A DNA stretch of 64,000 bases from Ahrensia kielensis DSM 5890 (GCF_000374465.1 NZ_KB894528.1:1105127-1169126), one strand, 5' to 3'; shown: positions 51,335 through 62,690, numbered from the stretch's first letter. Notes: a model not told the origin generated them from the letters alone. A program made the numbers and translations.

Positions 51335-52793
51335 AGAGCGTACCACCCGCTTCAAGCAATCCTGCAACCAGCATCAAGATTGCGCCGAGAGCGATCATGA
51401 TTTGGCTGCGCCAGTCTGAAATAATGAACACAACTGGATCATCATAAAATTCACGGCGATTGGCCAAAATCCAAACGCGCATAATGATGTAGAGAACCAG
51501 CGGACAAATCGGCCAAATCAAAAACGGATATTCATAGAGTTCGAAAACTGCATCCGATTGAATATAAAGCGCTAAAACGAGGATCGAGGCAAATGCAGAC
51601 GCTATACCACTTTGGGCAATGATTGATTTATCTTCGGGTCTATAGCCACGCCCAGAAAGGCGCTTCTTTTCATCGATACTAGCTTGATCAAGTTCGACAA
51701 ACCGCTTGACCAAAGCCAAGGATAAAAAGAAGAAAACAGAAAATGCGAGCAACCAGAATGATGCCGGCGTGAATGTCACCGCAGCACCGGCAACCACACG
51801 AATTGTGTAAAGACCAGCAAGCGTTAAAACATCAAGCAGCAACCAGCGTTTCACTTTGAGCGAATAGGCAGTCGTGGCAATAAAATAAACCACAAGAACA
51901 ACAGCAAACATTGAAGGCAGTAACGTCGTAATAAGCACTGAAAGGCCAATCAGACACAGTGCGACTTTTATGCCCGTGGCAGGTTCAATTCGGCCCGAAG
52001 CCAATGGTCGCTTACGTTTTGTAGAATGCGTTCTGTCGATTGCTAGATCAAACAAATCATTGAAAACATAGACCGATGAAGCCAGAAATGAGAACGCAAA
52101 AAAGGCCCCCACGACATACATGATCATCGTAAAATCAAATATCCGGTGGTCCAATATCGGCGCAACAGCAATAAGCACGTTTTTCGCCCATTGATGAACG
52201 CGCAGCATTTTCAAATATTCTTTGAAGGTCGCAGGACCACCATCGGCCAGCGTTTCCGCACTATGCGATTTTGCCCATTGGCGCGCATGTTTGTCTGGCG
52301 CGACAACAATTGATTTATGTGAAGCATCAAACACCGCTAGGTCATCGCGGCTGTTACCCATATAATCAAAACCACCATCACCATATTCTTTAACGAGATA
52401 TGCGGTTTTGTCTTTTGATTTTAAATTGACCTTTGAGGTTGAGCCAATGACGACATCAAACAAACCAAGTTCTGCCGCGATCTTTTCTGCAATATGCTGG
52501 GCACTTGCTGTCGCTAGAATAATTTTGCGCCCTTTGCTTTTTTCTGCGCGAATATAATCAAGCACCTCTTCGCGGTAAGGCAATTTTGTAGGATCAACAT
52601 CAACGCGCGAAAACACTTCTTGCTTGAGGCGTATTTTACCCCCCACAGCAACCCAATAGGGAACCATAAACAAGAACAGCGCATTACGGCGGATGAGCTT
52701 GAATAAGCATTCCCATAAAAGATCAGCGGCAATCAGTGTGCCATCTAAATCGACAGCAAGCGGAATTGTTTGATTTTCAGTTTTTGCATCCAT
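51327..52793 (-). CDS. HAD phosphatase-UbiA prenyltransferase fusion (DPPR-synthase-like)
   Basis: A 488-aa protein. Residues 10-190 are a HAD phosphatase with all motifs intact: VDLDGTL (D15, D17), ATAS, the Lys region SKDK and GNSRDD. Residues 195-488 are a UbiA membrane domain with NDLFDLAIDRTHSTKRKRP (N245, D249, D253, H256, K259). That NDxxDxxxDxxHxxK form is typical of polyprenyl-phosphate 5-phosphoribosyltransferases that use PRPP. The UbiA part would make polyprenyl-phosphate 5-phosphoribose, and the HAD part would remove the phosphate. In mycobacteria these steps need two proteins (Rv3806c, Rv3807c). It is first in the operon; NoeC of Azorhizobium is a UbiA relative used in Nod factor arabinosylation. 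Confidence 0.88.
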   Translation of the reverse strand: MDAKTENQTIPLAVDLDGTLIAADLLWECLFKLIRRNALFLFMVPYWVAVGGKIRLKQEVFSRVDVDPTKLPYREEVLDYIRAEKSKGRKIILATASAQHIAEKIAAELGLFDVVIGSTSKVNLKSKDKTAYLVKEYGDGGFDYMGNSRDDLAVFDASHKSIVVAPDKHARQWAKSHSAETLADGGPATFKEYLKMLRVHQWAKNVLIAVAPILDHRIFDFTMIMYVVGAFFAFSFLASSVYVFNDLFDLAIDRTHSTKRKRPLASGRIEPATGIKVALCLIGLSVLITTLLPSMFAVVLVVYFIATTAYSLKVKRWLLLDVLTLAGLYTIRVVAGAAVTFTPASFWLLAFSVFFFLSLALVKRFVELDQASIDEKKRLSGRGYRPEDKSIIAQSGIASAFASILVLALYIQSDAVFELYEYPFLIWPICPLVLYIIMRVWILANRREFYDDPVVFIISDWRSQIMIALGAILMLVAGLLEAGGTLFV

Positions 52794-52946
52794 CGTATTC
52801 GTCTAGCCCAATGTCTAATCCTCAAGGTAATGGCAACCTGACAGACAAATGGTAAGGATCGATGAAGCAAAGTAAAAACGATGCATAAAACAAGTAAAAA
52901 CCAGCAGTATGCTTAACTGCCGGTTACTGCATTCAAAATTATGGTG

Positions 52947-53225
52947 CTAGTTTATGATGGCCGCGCCATCGACAATCTGTACGCTCTCACCGCCTGATAG
53001 TGCCGCACGGTCACCATTTGGCATTGTGATAAAACAACCGCTTTGGCAAATCGTAACGATCTCATTAGCGCCAATAATGATTTCATTCTTCACGCCATCT
53101 TCAGTGACAGACAATGTGTGAGCTGAAGAATCTTTGTTCTCAATGCTGGCGGCAGAGGCTGCAAAAGCAGTTACCATAATTGCCGAGCCCGCAATAAAAA
53201 CAGTTTTAATAATTTTAGACGACAT
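52947..53225 (-). CDS. Small exported protein, 92 aa, unknown function
   Basis: Signal peptide (MSSKIIKTVFIAGSAIMVTAFAASA, cleavage near residue 25) followed by a 65-residue beta-rich mature part with two cysteines (ICQSGCFITMPNGD), probably periplasmic. Family not recognised. AAAGGGAGA precedes the ATG. It lies between the UbiA operon and the mechanosensitive channel gene on the same strand, with gaps of 153 and 111 bases, so it is probably monocistronic. Confidence 0.65.
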   Translation of the reverse strand: MSSKIIKTVFIAGSAIMVTAFAASAASIENKDSSAHTLSVTEDGVKNEIIIGANEIVTICQSGCFITMPNGDRAALSGGESVQIVDGAAIIN

Positions 53226-53336
53226 TTTGCGTCTCCCTTTTCTGCTCCTGAATAAATGGAGCTTTTCTATGTAAGCAATATAACAAGCGAACCTGAATGC
53301 TGCCTGAACAAAGCCATAATTATTATATCGATGATA

Positions 53337-55757
53337 TTAGTCGTCCAAATTAGGCGTTTTGCCCGTCTTTATCACCGTTGGTGCCGCTTGGGCAGCGTTT
53401 CCCAAAACTTGGCTAACGCTATCACCCACGACTTTTAAATTTACATCGCGCTGCGGGAACGGAATTTCAATCCCCTGTTCTTTAAAACGTTGATGAATAG
53501 CAATGCGCAGCTCGGTTTTCACGCCCACTGAAAAGCCAACATCTGCAATATAAGCACGCAATTCAAACTCTAGCGCAGAATCACCGAAATTGTAGAAGTC
53601 AACAAATGGTTCAGGGTTGGCCAGCACACGCGGATGATCTTTAGCGATTTCAATCAAAAGATCATGAACTGCCTGCGCATCGCTATCATAGGAAACACCA
53701 ACAGCCACGCTCACACGTCCAAGTGCTGTCTTGTGCATCCAGTTGATAACAGCAGAGTTGATCATCTCGGAATTAGGTAAAACCAAGGTTTTCTTATCGA
53801 AGGTCTCAATCTCTGTTGCGCGCACCTTCACCACTTTTACAACACCGGTAAAGCCGCCAGCTTCAACAATATCACCAGCTTTGAAAGGACGTTCTGCCAG
53901 CAATATCAATCCAGATACAAAATTGCTGACAATGTTTTGCAAACCAAAACCAATACCAAGCGACAATGCACCTGCAATGAGCGCCAACTGGCTGAGCTCA
54001 ATTCCGGCGGCTGTAACACCGAACAGTCCAGCAATCGCAACACCAATATAGCCGACCGCTGTTGTGATTGAACTACGCGCGCCTGGGTCCATACGGCTAC
54101 GCGATAAAATATTACCGTCGAGCCAAGATTTGAAATAGCGCGTTAAAAGCAGGCCTAGAGAGAACAGAACGACGCCAATTAAAATACTGCTGATAGACAG
54201 TGAGATGGAGCCAATTTGAATCTCGGTGAAAGCGCTAATGACAAAGCGCTCAATGTCCAGCCACTGAAAGCCCCACATAAGTGCAAGTAGCGGCAGGCCA
54301 ACGGCCAAAACCAACGCAGTAACCGCAAACCCAACGATAAGCCCCAGTTGATCAACGCCAGATTCTGTAAGCCTTGAATTGTGCAAAAACTTTTTGCCAA
54401 GAGAGGTCTCAACAAAGGCACTCTCTTCAGAAATGGCCCGCGCAGTGCGAATACCAAGGTACATCGTCGCAATGACAGCACCTGTAACAACAATCTGCTG
54501 CGCAACAAACCGAGAGAAACCAATATAGCCTGAAAGCGCGGAGATGATCAGTCCTGCCCCCGCAAAACAGAGCAGCCATTTTATCGTTCGAGGCCAAGCA
54601 ACTTTAACCAAGCTTTGATCGTCCAAATATCGATCAAACGGCTTAAGAAAAGCGATTGAAATCAACAGCAAGCCAACAGCGATTGCAGTAAAAAGGCTTT
54701 TTACAATCGTCACTGGCACCGATGTGCCTATGATAGAATTAATTTGAGTAACCAGAACATCAGCGGTTGAAACCACAACCATAAGAACAACAAATGTTTT
54801 TAATGGCCGCGCCGCATGGTCTGAAACATCAATCAAACGCCATTGCTTTAGTTTCGGTGCAAAAATTGCCTCTGTGAGCCGCCAAACCAAGATAATAATC
54901 GCAGCACAAACAAAGATGGTGCTTAGAATTTGCCCAATGTCGTCACGCAAAACACCCAAAAAGCTCATGACCAGATAGGTCAGAAGAAAAAACAACCAAG
55001 TCAGCGCTGTCGGTAAAATAGTGTACCAAGATGCTGTTGTCAGGCGTGTGAGATAAGATGGATCGACCATATTCGGGTCGCGGTAGATCCACCCCGAAAA
55101 TATCTTTCTTAAACCCAACAGCGCAAGGAGCGTGAGCGCGATGACACCGCCGAGTCCTAACAGAGCATTTTGCGATTTGAACCGCCACGTAAATTGCCAC
55201 CAAGAATGAATACGGTTGGTAAGCGAGGTGATGCTATCGCCCACATCTGTGAACAGTTCAGTACTGAAGGCTTCTGTAATGTCATAACGGCGCGACAAAG
55301 CATCAGTGAACAACTGACGGCGCGCCTCAGAAATCGTGTCCGTTAGTTGGTTGGTTCGAATGGACTGCTCTTCAAGTATGCCTAAAAGCTGGTTTATCCG
55401 GCCACGCTCTTCGACAAGTTTTTGCCGTTCATCTACGACACTTTTAGGCTCTTCGCCCTGCCCCTCTTCTGGTACTGGACCAATTTGATCAAGCCGTAAT
55501 TTAATTTGTGGCAGGCGCGGCGAAAGCTTAACGCCGCGGTTGAAGAGCTCTTTTTCCAGCGCCTCAATTTCAACGCCCAGTTCAACCAAACGCTGATCGG
55601 AATCGCGCGCAGCTTCAACCTGTTTTGCATATTGCTCGATCTTTTGGGTGATCGTCTCAACAGCTTTGACGTCTTCTTCCCCAACCTCTTGGGCAGTCGC
55701 AAATGTTGCGACAAAGACAAGCAAAACAACAGAGATTAAACGTCGAAATAGATGCAT
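53337..55757 (-). CDS. Mechanosensitive channel (MscS family) with DUF3772 periplasmic domain
   Basis: An 806-aa inner-membrane protein with a signal peptide (MHLFRRLISVVLLVFVATFATA). A coiled-coil-rich periplasmic domain follows to about residue 190 (DUF3772), then a series of transmembrane helices, and the MscS core with pore helix and beta domain (LSQLALIAGALSLGIGFGLQNIVSNFVSGLILLAERP). Its role is to release solutes on hypo-osmotic shock. The ATG at 55757 has GGAG ahead; a TTG at 55775 is less likely. It is probably transcribed alone. Confidence 0.92.
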   Translation of the reverse strand: MHLFRRLISVVLLVFVATFATAQEVGEEDVKAVETITQKIEQYAKQVEAARDSDQRLVELGVEIEALEKELFNRGVKLSPRLPQIKLRLDQIGPVPEEGQGEEPKSVVDERQKLVEERGRINQLLGILEEQSIRTNQLTDTISEARRQLFTDALSRRYDITEAFSTELFTDVGDSITSLTNRIHSWWQFTWRFKSQNALLGLGGVIALTLLALLGLRKIFSGWIYRDPNMVDPSYLTRLTTASWYTILPTALTWLFFLLTYLVMSFLGVLRDDIGQILSTIFVCAAIIILVWRLTEAIFAPKLKQWRLIDVSDHAARPLKTFVVLMVVVSTADVLVTQINSIIGTSVPVTIVKSLFTAIAVGLLLISIAFLKPFDRYLDDQSLVKVAWPRTIKWLLCFAGAGLIISALSGYIGFSRFVAQQIVVTGAVIATMYLGIRTARAISEESAFVETSLGKKFLHNSRLTESGVDQLGLIVGFAVTALVLAVGLPLLALMWGFQWLDIERFVISAFTEIQIGSISLSISSILIGVVLFSLGLLLTRYFKSWLDGNILSRSRMDPGARSSITTAVGYIGVAIAGLFGVTAAGIELSQLALIAGALSLGIGFGLQNIVSNFVSGLILLAERPFKAGDIVEAGGFTGVVKVVKVRATEIETFDKKTLVLPNSEMINSAVINWMHKTALGRVSVAVGVSYDSDAQAVHDLLIEIAKDHPRVLANPEPFVDFYNFGDSALEFELRAYIADVGFSVGVKTELRIAIHQRFKEQGIEIPFPQRDVNLKVVGDSVSQVLGNAAQAAPTVIKTGKTPNLDD

Positions 55758-55849
55758 AAAGGCTCCAAAGCACAATTACCCTTGATCATCGGGTGGCCAG
55801 CATATGAGGCCACTTTGCGACAAAAGAATGCTTACCATAATAAAGAGTT

Positions 55850-57145
55850 TTATTTTACTTTATTACCCGCAATATACGTTGCTTCCACAGCACGGTCATC
55901 GCCCATCGTCTGCAAAACAAAAAGCTCTTCCGACAAAGTTTCAATTCTCTCTGCGCGCAGCGCCATCGCAGATGTCGCATGGACATTGAGAACAATGAAA
56001 TCAGCCTCGGTTCCAATCTCCAAAGTACCAACCTCACTCTCGCGGTTAATCGCGCGCGCATTACCCAATGTCGCTTGATAAAAAGAACGCAAGGGATGGT
56101 AGCGATTGCCTAGGCAGTTTTGAATTTTATAGCCTTCATCCAATGTGCGCAGCATGGACCAAGATGTACCACCGCCTATGTCTGTCGCAATGGCATGGCG
56201 CACACCAGCAGCACTTAATCGCGCATGATCATAGGACCCGCTACCAAGAAACAAGTTGGATGTCGGGCAAAATACTGCCACCGCACCGCTCTCGGCTAGC
56301 CGTGCGGTTTCACGCTCGCTCACATGGATCGTATGACCAAAAAGAGCCTTATCTGTCAGCAATCCATATTGCTCATAAACATCGGTGTAATCTTTACAGC
56401 GCGGATAAAGCGCCATCACAGCGGCAATTTCATCATGATTTTCTGACAAATGCGTCTGCATAATAGCATCGGGAAATTCACGCACCAGCGCACCTGAAAT
56501 TTCCATTTGCTCTTCAGACGAAGTCAAAGCAAAACGCGGCGTGATAGCAACCTCGCAGCGCCCTCGCCCTGTCCAAGTATCAAGCAAAGCCTTTGTATCA
56601 TCATAGCCGGTTTGAGGCGTATCAAGCAGCGCCTCAGGCGCATTGCGGTCCATCATCACTTTGCCAGCAATCATGCGCATATTACGCTTTTCAGCTTCAC
56701 CCAAAAGAGCGTCACAAGACACTTTATGAACAGAACCAAAGGCCACCGCTGTTGTCGTGCCGTGTTCAACAAGCTGGTCTAAGAACCGCGACGCCATGGC
56801 TGCAGCAAGGTCAGCATCACTATAACGCTGCTCTTCAACAAATGTGTATGTGTTGAGCCATTCAAGCAAGGACCCTGCATAAGAACCAACAACTTGAAGC
56901 TGCGGGAAATGAATGTGGCAATCAATAAACCCAGGCACAATAAGATGCGGCCGGTGATCGGTAAAATCTAGCCCTTTGAACTTTTCAGGAAGGCTCTCCC
57001 ATGGTCCCCGCCATGCGATTTTGCCGTTTTCACAAACAAGTGCACCGTCTTCGACATAGGTAAATTTATCCTGCTCGTCCGGCCCCATAGGTTCGCCTAA
57101 GAACGACAGCAATCTTCCACGGATGATGTGTAAATCCAAACTCAT
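55850..57145 (-). CDS. guaD: Guanine deaminase
   Basis: Amidohydrolase-superfamily zinc enzyme (431 aa) that converts guanine to xanthine and ammonia. The metal motif DCHIHFPQ replaces the generic HxH block, as in GuaD. QTHLSEN, HTIHVSE and ATDIGGGTSWSM are the remaining metal/catalytic blocks. The ATG at 57145 overlaps the stop of the upstream PhzF gene by 4 bases (ATGA). The open frame continues to 57220, but that part reads in the PhzF gene. It belongs to the operon NUDIX-phzF-guaD. Confidence 0.93.
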   Translation of the reverse strand: MSLDLHIIRGRLLSFLGEPMGPDEQDKFTYVEDGALVCENGKIAWRGPWESLPEKFKGLDFTDHRPHLIVPGFIDCHIHFPQLQVVGSYAGSLLEWLNTYTFVEEQRYSDADLAAAMASRFLDQLVEHGTTTAVAFGSVHKVSCDALLGEAEKRNMRMIAGKVMMDRNAPEALLDTPQTGYDDTKALLDTWTGRGRCEVAITPRFALTSSEEQMEISGALVREFPDAIMQTHLSENHDEIAAVMALYPRCKDYTDVYEQYGLLTDKALFGHTIHVSERETARLAESGAVAVFCPTSNLFLGSGSYDHARLSAAGVRHAIATDIGGGTSWSMLRTLDEGYKIQNCLGNRYHPLRSFYQATLGNARAINRESEVGTLEIGTEADFIVLNVHATSAMALRAERIETLSEELFVLQTMGDDRAVEATYIAGNKVK

Positions 57146-58062
57146 AGCAATAATGTACCTTCTGCGACCTTCACTGCATGACCGCCAATGCGGGCCGAAT
57201 TCATAATGCCGTTTTGGCACTCGATCTCAAGTCGGATAAAAGAGGGCCGCCCCATTTCAACGCCTTGTTCGATTAAATATTCATGGGCACCATCAAGCGG
57301 GTTATCAAAGTAAAACAATGCGCCAGAAAGCGCCGCCGCAGCTGAGCCAGTTGCTGGATCTTCCGCAATGCCATGATGGGGCGCAAACATGCGGGCGTGC
57401 AAAGACGCATCATGATTGACCGTCTCACGGCAATAAACATAGGGACAATGCACTTCAAGCGGCGTAAGCGATGGGAAATAGGACAACCAACGGCTCTCGT
57501 TGAAAACCAAGCGCTCCATCACAGCCAGATTTTTTACCGGCACACATAAATAAGACACTTCGGCGCTAAACTGGCTAATGAGGTGGTTCTCAAATCCTAT
57601 ATCTTCTGTAGCAATTCCCAGCGCCGCTGCGACCATATCTTTTTCAAGCATTGGCACTTCACGTGCAGGCAATTTGGGCAGATCAAACTCGCCATAACCA
57701 ACCTGCTTCTTGGAATAAGCGCTGCGGATAACACCCACATTTTCTTCCAGCATCAAAATGCGTGAAACATCCGTGTTTTGCGCTTCGCAAATCGCAACCG
57801 TTGCGCCCACTGTGGGGTGACCTGCGAATGGTAACTCGCCGCGCGGCATAAAAATTCTAAGCTTGGCTGTATGCGCTTTGTTTTCTGCATCGCTAATAAA
57901 CACGGTTTCAGACAGGTTGAACTCAGCAGCAATATTTTGCATGTCATCGTCGCTAAGGCCAGCACTGTCAAAAACCACCGCCAAAGGATTGCCGTTCAAA
58001 GCTTCATGCGTGAACACATCATAAATCGCATATTTCCGTTTGGAGACTTTAGTTTTGGTCAT
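57142..58062 (-). CDS. PhzF-family isomerase/epimerase-like protein
   Basis: A 306-aa protein of the PhzF/diaminopimelate-epimerase fold: VFTHEALNGNPLAVVFD near the N-terminus, LSETVFI (the catalytic Glu), FAGHPTVGA and EDPATGSAAAAL. Substrate unknown; most PhzF homologues outside phenazine producers are uncharacterised. Start choice among ATG 58062, ATG 58071 and TTG 58077 is uncertain; all overlap the upstream NUDIX gene. It is coupled to guaD, which hints at a purine- or metabolite-salvage role. Confidence 0.85.
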   Translation of the reverse strand: MTKTKVSKRKYAIYDVFTHEALNGNPLAVVFDSAGLSDDDMQNIAAEFNLSETVFISDAENKAHTAKLRIFMPRGELPFAGHPTVGATVAICEAQNTDVSRILMLEENVGVIRSAYSKKQVGYGEFDLPKLPAREVPMLEKDMVAAALGIATEDIGFENHLISQFSAEVSYLCVPVKNLAVMERLVFNESRWLSYFPSLTPLEVHCPYVYCRETVNHDASLHARMFAPHHGIAEDPATGSAAAALSGALFYFDNPLDGAHEYLIEQGVEMGRPSFIRLEIECQNGIMNSARIGGHAVKVAEGTLLL

Positions 58063-58753
58063 AATCTTCATTTCCAAAATGGTATTTGCACAGCTCTACT
58101 GCATAGCGCGGCATTTCACCTGGAATGTGCCTTGTTGATTCAATCTGCACAAGGCCGCATATTTCATCATCTCCGCCATTCTTTTGGTGTTTTCGCCAGA
58201 TTTTCTCAACGGCTTCAAAACTGTGGGGAAGATTAGATTTGCGCGTAATATAGATAGAATTGTCAATTTCTACAGCGAGCAGCGACCCTTCAAGCCAATT
58301 GGGCTCAAGTGAAACACCGGTTTCCTCCGTCATTTCCCGCGTCATGGAAATCATGGGATCGAGCTTGTTTTTAACAATGTCAGGCCTGTCGAATGAGCCT
58401 GCGGGAAAGTAAATTCGCCCTGCATTAGCCGTATGTTGCGACATACGCACAGCAAGCAATGAACCATCCGCAAGCGTCGGAAATGTCGTCGCTGTGATGT
58501 GTTTTGTTATGTTGTCAGAACCATTCTCGCGCCAGTAAAGAAATGTCGCAAAATCAGTTCGGTGCGCTCGTGCCCGCAAATGCCCGTCTTTAATCTGAAC
58601 ATCCGAAAACATATAGTACAAGCCATTCCAAAGACGTGGGTTAAGCGCATATGCTTGCTCCCAAAAAACATCAATGAGTAACTTATGCGCCTCTTCAAAA
58701 GGCAGCGGTTCGCTGGTGACGGTCAGTTCACAATCGGTAATCAGATGAATCAT
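58049..58753 (-). CDS. NUDIX hydrolase-like protein
   Basis: A 234-aa protein. The NUDIX-box remnant lies at about residues 121-148: PAGSFDRPDIV..., then SMTREMTEETGVSL, which keeps the REMTEETG catalytic core. The N-terminal 100 residues are a separate domain (DCELTVTSEPLPFEEAHKLL). The substrate is probably a nucleotide-diphosphate compound. It is the first gene of the operon with phzF and guaD. Confidence 0.75.
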   Translation of the reverse strand: MIHLITDCELTVTSEPLPFEEAHKLLIDVFWEQAYALNPRLWNGLYYMFSDVQIKDGHLRARAHRTDFATFLYWRENGSDNITKHITATTFPTLADGSLLAVRMSQHTANAGRIYFPAGSFDRPDIVKNKLDPMISMTREMTEETGVSLEPNWLEGSLLAVEIDNSIYITRKSNLPHSFEAVEKIWRKHQKNGGDDEICGLVQIESTRHIPGEMPRYAVELCKYHFGNEDYDQN

Positions 58754-58811
58754 GCGCAGCGTTTAACATGATCGCTTCACTTGCAAAGCAAGAATCCGTT
58801 TCAGTAACAAA

Positions 58812-58843
58812 CAAAAAAGCCGCGATACTGATATCGCGGCTTT
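58812..58843 (-). terminator. ilvC terminator
   Basis: AAGCCGCGATA and TATCGCGGCTT arms around a short loop, followed on the minus strand by a T run (CTTTTTTGTTTG), 23 bases after the ilvC stop. Confidence 0.9.
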
Positions 58844-58865
58844 ATTCGTAATCTGGTTAGAACTG

Positions 58866-60574
<1,709 letters not shown>

Positions 60575-60584
60575 GATTAACTGT

Positions 60585-60603
60585 GTACCGTACCGTTCGG
60601 TAC
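60585..60603. promoter_or_regulatory. Palindromic operator of the TetR-type regulator
   Basis: GTACCG and CGGTAC two bases apart (60590-60603), with a further GTACCG copy starting at 60585. It lies 11-29 bases before the regulator's start codon, a usual place for TetR autorepression. Confidence 0.6.
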
Positions 60604-60673
60604 TATGTCAAGCATAAATCTAATACGGAAGTAAAATTCTTGTGTAATTTATTTACGTCAAAAAGCGCGGAAA

Positions 60674-61420
60674 TCAGTTGCCTAAAGCAGCCAAAAATCG
60701 TTTCACAGCACCTTTATAGCCATATTCCAGTGCATCGGCAGTGAGGCCATGACCAATAGAAACTTCCGCTAAATGTGGCACACGCTCAACAAGCGCAGGC
60801 AAATTGGCAACGGTCAGATCGTGACCTGCATTAATGCCAAGCCCTGCATTTTTGGCATAATCAGCAGTGGTGCCAAGCAGATTGATCTGATGCGCTGCCT
60901 CTTTGGCATCGTCAAAACAGCCGCCATAAGGACCAGTGTAAAGCTCCACCCTATCAGCGCCGGTTTCTTTGGCCCGTGCGATCATATCTTCGCCAGCATC
61001 TGGATCGCAAAACAGCGATACGCGAAACCCGCGATCTTTGAGGCGTGACACGCGGTCATAAAGATAATTGCCTTTACCGACAAAGTCCCAGCCATGATCA
61101 GACGTTGCCTGAGATGGATCATCAGGCACAAGCGTTACTTGATCTGGCTCATTTTTGATAACCAGTTCAAGAAAATCATCGCTTGGATAACCTTCAATAT
61201 TAAACTCTGCGTCCGGAAATTCATCGTCGATTAAAGCGCGTAGCGGCGCAAGATCAGAAAAGCGGATATGTCGTTGGTCTGGCCGTGGGTGCACCGTAAT
61301 GCCATGCGCCCCAGCTTCCAGTGCTTGGCGGGAAAGATCGACAACATTCGGCCAAGGCAAATCGCGGCGATTACGCAACATGGCGACCGCATTCACATTA
61401 ACGGACAGCTTAACCGACAT
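60674..61420 (-). CDS. pdxJ: Pyridoxine 5'-phosphate synthase
   Basis: TIM-barrel enzyme of 248 aa, joining 3-amino-2-oxopropyl phosphate and deoxyxylulose phosphate to make pyridoxine phosphate. It has [16 protein letters not shown] at the start, [33 protein letters not shown] and [12 protein letters not shown]. The ATG at 61420 is preferred over a GTG at 61429, which overlaps the GGAG. Its product is the cofactor of the two class III aminotransferases in the window. Confidence 0.96.
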   Translation of the reverse strand: MSVKLSVNVNAVAMLRNRRDLPWPNVVDLSRQALEAGAHGITVHPRPDQRHIRFSDLAPLRALIDDEFPDAEFNIEGYPSDDFLELVIKNEPDQVTLVPDDPSQATSDHGWDFVGKGNYLYDRVSRLKDRGFRVSLFCDPDAGEDMIARAKETGADRVELYTGPYGGCFDDAKEAAHQINLLGTTADYAKNAGLGINAGHDLTVANLPALVERVPHLAEVSIGHGLTADALEYGYKGAVKRFLAALGN

Positions 61421-61494
61421 AGTAGGCACTCCACTTCATATGGCCAAGCATACGAGAGCCATACGGCAGCTTCCACCAAATAATTGTCACTGTA

Positions 61495-62625
61495 TCATTT
61501 TACGATAGTGATTTTCTCGGCTGCACGGGTAATTGCCGTATAGAGCCACCGCGAACGCATATCACGAAACGCATAGCTTTCGTCAAAAAGAACAACATTG
61601 TCCCATTGCGAACCCTGCGCTTTATGCACAGTTAGCGCATATCCGTAATCAAAATCATCAAAGCGTTTTTTAAGCTGCCAAGCGACATCTTCATCTGGAC
61701 TATCAAATGCAGATTTAAGTAATTTGATTTTCGCAGCACCCCGATCATGATCGCCATCATCAGGCGACACCAAAAGGTTGATACCGGGCTTGGTTGTCTC
61801 TTTAGATGATGTCATCACCTTCCAGAGCGATCCGTTTAAAAGTCCTTTATTGGGATCATTGCGAAGGCAAACAAGTTTGTCGCCAGCCTGCGGATATTGT
61901 GCAGAAAAGCCTTTGAGCTCACGCAAACGCTGATTGTAACGACGCCGCGTTTTATTGATACCAAGAAGCACTTGGTCCGCAGCTAAAACTTCGTCCGTAT
62001 CGACATCGGCTTTAGAGATAATTTTTGCCGATGGTCCATAATCGCCATGCATAATTTCAATGCCATTACGCACATCCATCGCCAGCTTAATAATCGGGTT
62101 TTCTGCTGCTTGCCTGTGAATTTCCGTCAGCAAAAAATCAGGCTCCGCATCGGTGAAAAATCCGCCGCCTGAAATCGGTGGCAACTGGCCCGGATCACCC
62201 AACACAAGAACCGGCGTGCCGAAGCTTAAAAGATCGCGCCCCAAATCCTCATCAACCATTGAACATTCATCAACAATAACAAGCTTTGCTTTAGCGATAT
62301 CTGATGAACGGTTAAGCGCAAATGCCGGCGCCATTCCCATTTTTCCCGTAACAATATCCTCGCGCTCTTCTTCGCCGCGTGGACGATAGATCAGCGAATG
62401 AATGGTTTTCGCGTTAGAGGCGCCTTTGCCGCGCATGACCTGAGCGGCCTTGCCCGTAAAAGCGGCGAACTGAACGTCGCCGTCAACATCTTCGGCAAAA
62501 TGGCGTGCCAAAGTTGTTTTACCAGTACCGGCATAACCAAAAAGCCTGAATAACTGGCTATCACCGCGTTTAAGCCATTGGGCAACAGCCTTTAAGGCAT
62601 CATCTTGTTGAGGAGAAAACTGCAT
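61495..62625 (-). CDS. RecD-like ATP-dependent helicase
   Basis: A short (376 aa) superfamily I helicase of the RecD2/Dda type. Walker A is GYAGTGKTT at residues 29-37, Walker B is VIVDECSMVDE, motif III is LGDPGQLPPI, and the C-terminal UvrD_C_2 domain has YALTVHKAQGSQWDNVVL. It lacks the long N-terminal region of RecD2, and no recB or recC is nearby, so it probably acts alone in DNA repair or replication. Confidence 0.87.
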   Translation of the reverse strand: MQFSPQQDDALKAVAQWLKRGDSQLFRLFGYAGTGKTTLARHFAEDVDGDVQFAAFTGKAAQVMRGKGASNAKTIHSLIYRPRGEEEREDIVTGKMGMAPAFALNRSSDIAKAKLVIVDECSMVDEDLGRDLLSFGTPVLVLGDPGQLPPISGGGFFTDAEPDFLLTEIHRQAAENPIIKLAMDVRNGIEIMHGDYGPSAKIISKADVDTDEVLAADQVLLGINKTRRRYNQRLRELKGFSAQYPQAGDKLVCLRNDPNKGLLNGSLWKVMTSSKETTKPGINLLVSPDDGDHDRGAAKIKLLKSAFDSPDEDVAWQLKKRFDDFDYGYALTVHKAQGSQWDNVVLFDESYAFRDMRSRWLYTAITRAAEKITIVK

Positions 62626-62690
62626 AGAAAACGCTTACGGGATTCGCCGCATAAGGCAAATATGAAAAAACGCATCAAAGCCTAACTTAT

